Of a stretch of DNA of 5,977 nucleotides, positions 5,546 to 5,977 are shown piece by piece (the stretch's first letter is position 1; each line of letters begins with the position of its first letter). The DNA is taken from contig JAQTOL010000215.1 of NCBI GenBank assembly GCA_028748945.1, positions 1 through 5,977 of the forward strand, written 5' to 3'. The position numbers and the translations under genes were made by a program. The notes beneath the pieces are model-generated. The model searched no databases, was not told the origin of the DNA, and saw only the letters and a list, made by a program, of their open reading frames with translations. This DNA comes from Paludibacter sp. GTDB taxonomy: Bacteria > Bacteroidota > Bacteroidia > Bacteroidales > Paludibacteraceae.

Positions 5546-5577
5546 GTTGCAGGAAATCAGAAAAAGCAGTACTTTTG
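5546..5577 (+). promoter_or_regulatory. Predicted carA promoter
   Basis: TACTTTTG (5570-5577) is an exact match to TAnnTTTG, with GTTG (5546-5549) 20 bases upstream as the -33 element. Transcription would start near 5583-5584, giving a leader of about 46 nt. The 10-bp palindrome TTTGTACAAA (5574-5583) overlaps the end of the -7 box and the likely start site. Confidence 0.62.
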
Positions 5578-5595
5578 TACAAATTTGGACAATCG

Positions 5596-5609
5596 TGTCA
5601 GTTCTGACA
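5596..5609. promoter_or_regulatory. Inverted repeat in the carA leader, possible operator
   Basis: TGTCAG (5596-5601) and CTGACA (5604-5609) are perfect inverted arms separated by TT. The repeat lies 13-26 bases after the predicted transcription start and 20 bases before the carA ATG. It could be an operator for a dimeric repressor. As RNA, a hairpin with only a 2-nt gap would be strained. No regulator gene is visible in the window. Confidence 0.4.
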
Positions 5610-5629
5610 ATTCAATCAAAAAAAGAAAT

Positions 5630-5977
5630 ATGCAAGAGTACAAACCTCTCCACTTAGTTTTGGAAGATGGAACCGTTTTTAAAGGGAAATCCTTCGGTTA
5701 CGAAAAGCCTGTAGCCGGCGAAGTTGTTTTTAATACAGCCATGGTGGGTTATCCCGAAAGTTTGACCGACCCTTCCTACGCCGGTCAATTGTTAGCGATA
5801 ACGTTCCCTCTGGTTGGGAATTACGGTGTTCCGAATGACATCATCCAAAACGGACTTTCAACTTTTTATGAATCGGAAAAAATTCAAGCTACCGGCCTGA
5901 TTATTTCCGATTTTTCTTTTGAATACAGTCATTGGAATGCAGGAAAAAGCTTGAGCGAATGGTTGATAGAAAATGAA
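5630..5977 (+). CDS. carA: Carbamoyl-phosphate synthase small (glutaminase) subunit, N-terminal part (runs off right edge)
   Basis: CarA hydrolyses glutamine and passes ammonia to the large subunit CarB, which makes the carbamoyl phosphate used by PyrB and by arginine synthesis. The 116 visible codons, starting at the ATG at 5630, begin MQEYKPLHLVLEDGTVFKGK and contain the diagnostic GEVVFNTAMVGYPESLTDPS (30-49). These are followed by YAGQLLAITFPLVGNYGVP (50-68) and, near the edge, SHWNAGKSLSEWL (100-112), all typical of the CarA N-terminal domain. The full protein is usually 355-385 residues; the class I glutamine amidotransferase domain with its Cys-His-Glu triad lies outside the window. 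The gene is separated from the tRNA by a strong terminator and has its own promoter. carB would be expected downstream. Confidence 0.97.
   Translation, partial: MQEYKPLHLVLEDGTVFKGKSFGYEKPVAGEVVFNTAMVGYPESLTDPSYAGQLLAITFPLVGNYGVPNDIIQNGLSTFYESEKIQATGLIISDFSFEYSHWNAGKSLSEWLIENE

Overview
The window looks like chromosomal DNA of a Bacteroidota bacterium, probably in or near Bacteroidales/Marinilabiliales (the order is a guess). The DNA is AT-rich, and no purine-rich Shine-Dalgarno element is obvious upstream of the genes. Four separate transcription starts can be predicted from exact matches to the Bacteroidota -7 element TAnnTTTG. The proteins (PyrB/PyrI pair, GlyA, flavoredoxin-like flavin reductase, YigZ, CarA) are ordinary housekeeping types.

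Left block, minus strand, positions 3649 down to 1: a promoter and leader of about 250 nt, then pyrB, pyrI, a flavin reductase-family gene, a CatA-type chloramphenicol acetyltransferase homologue, and glyA running off the left edge. Spacers between genes are 27 to 47 bp, so this is probably one operon. PyrB and PyrI form aspartate carbamoyltransferase, the committed step of pyrimidine synthesis. GlyA makes glycine and one-carbon units, which feed nucleotide synthesis. The roles of the flavin reductase and the acetyltransferase here are unknown.

The pyrB leader (3385-3641) is the most interesting part. It carries an intrinsic terminator oriented toward pyrB (hairpin 3509-3545, U-run 3505-3511). 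A 32-codon open frame starts a few bases after the predicted transcription start and stops inside the 5' arm of that hairpin. This layout resembles the leader-peptide attenuator of enterobacterial pyrBI, but nothing here proves that it works that way.

Middle: a YigZ/IMPACT-family gene (minus, 3787-4392, own promoter) is divergent from a small unrecognised gene (plus, 4602-4997).

Right block, plus strand: a single tRNA-Thr(CGU) with its own promoter and a strong terminator, a gap of about 360 bp without a convincing gene, and then the promoter, leader and first 116 codons of carA, the glutaminase subunit of carbamoyl-phosphate synthetase. CarA supplies the carbamoyl phosphate that PyrB uses, so the two ends of the window encode consecutive steps of the pyrimidine pathway from separate promoters.
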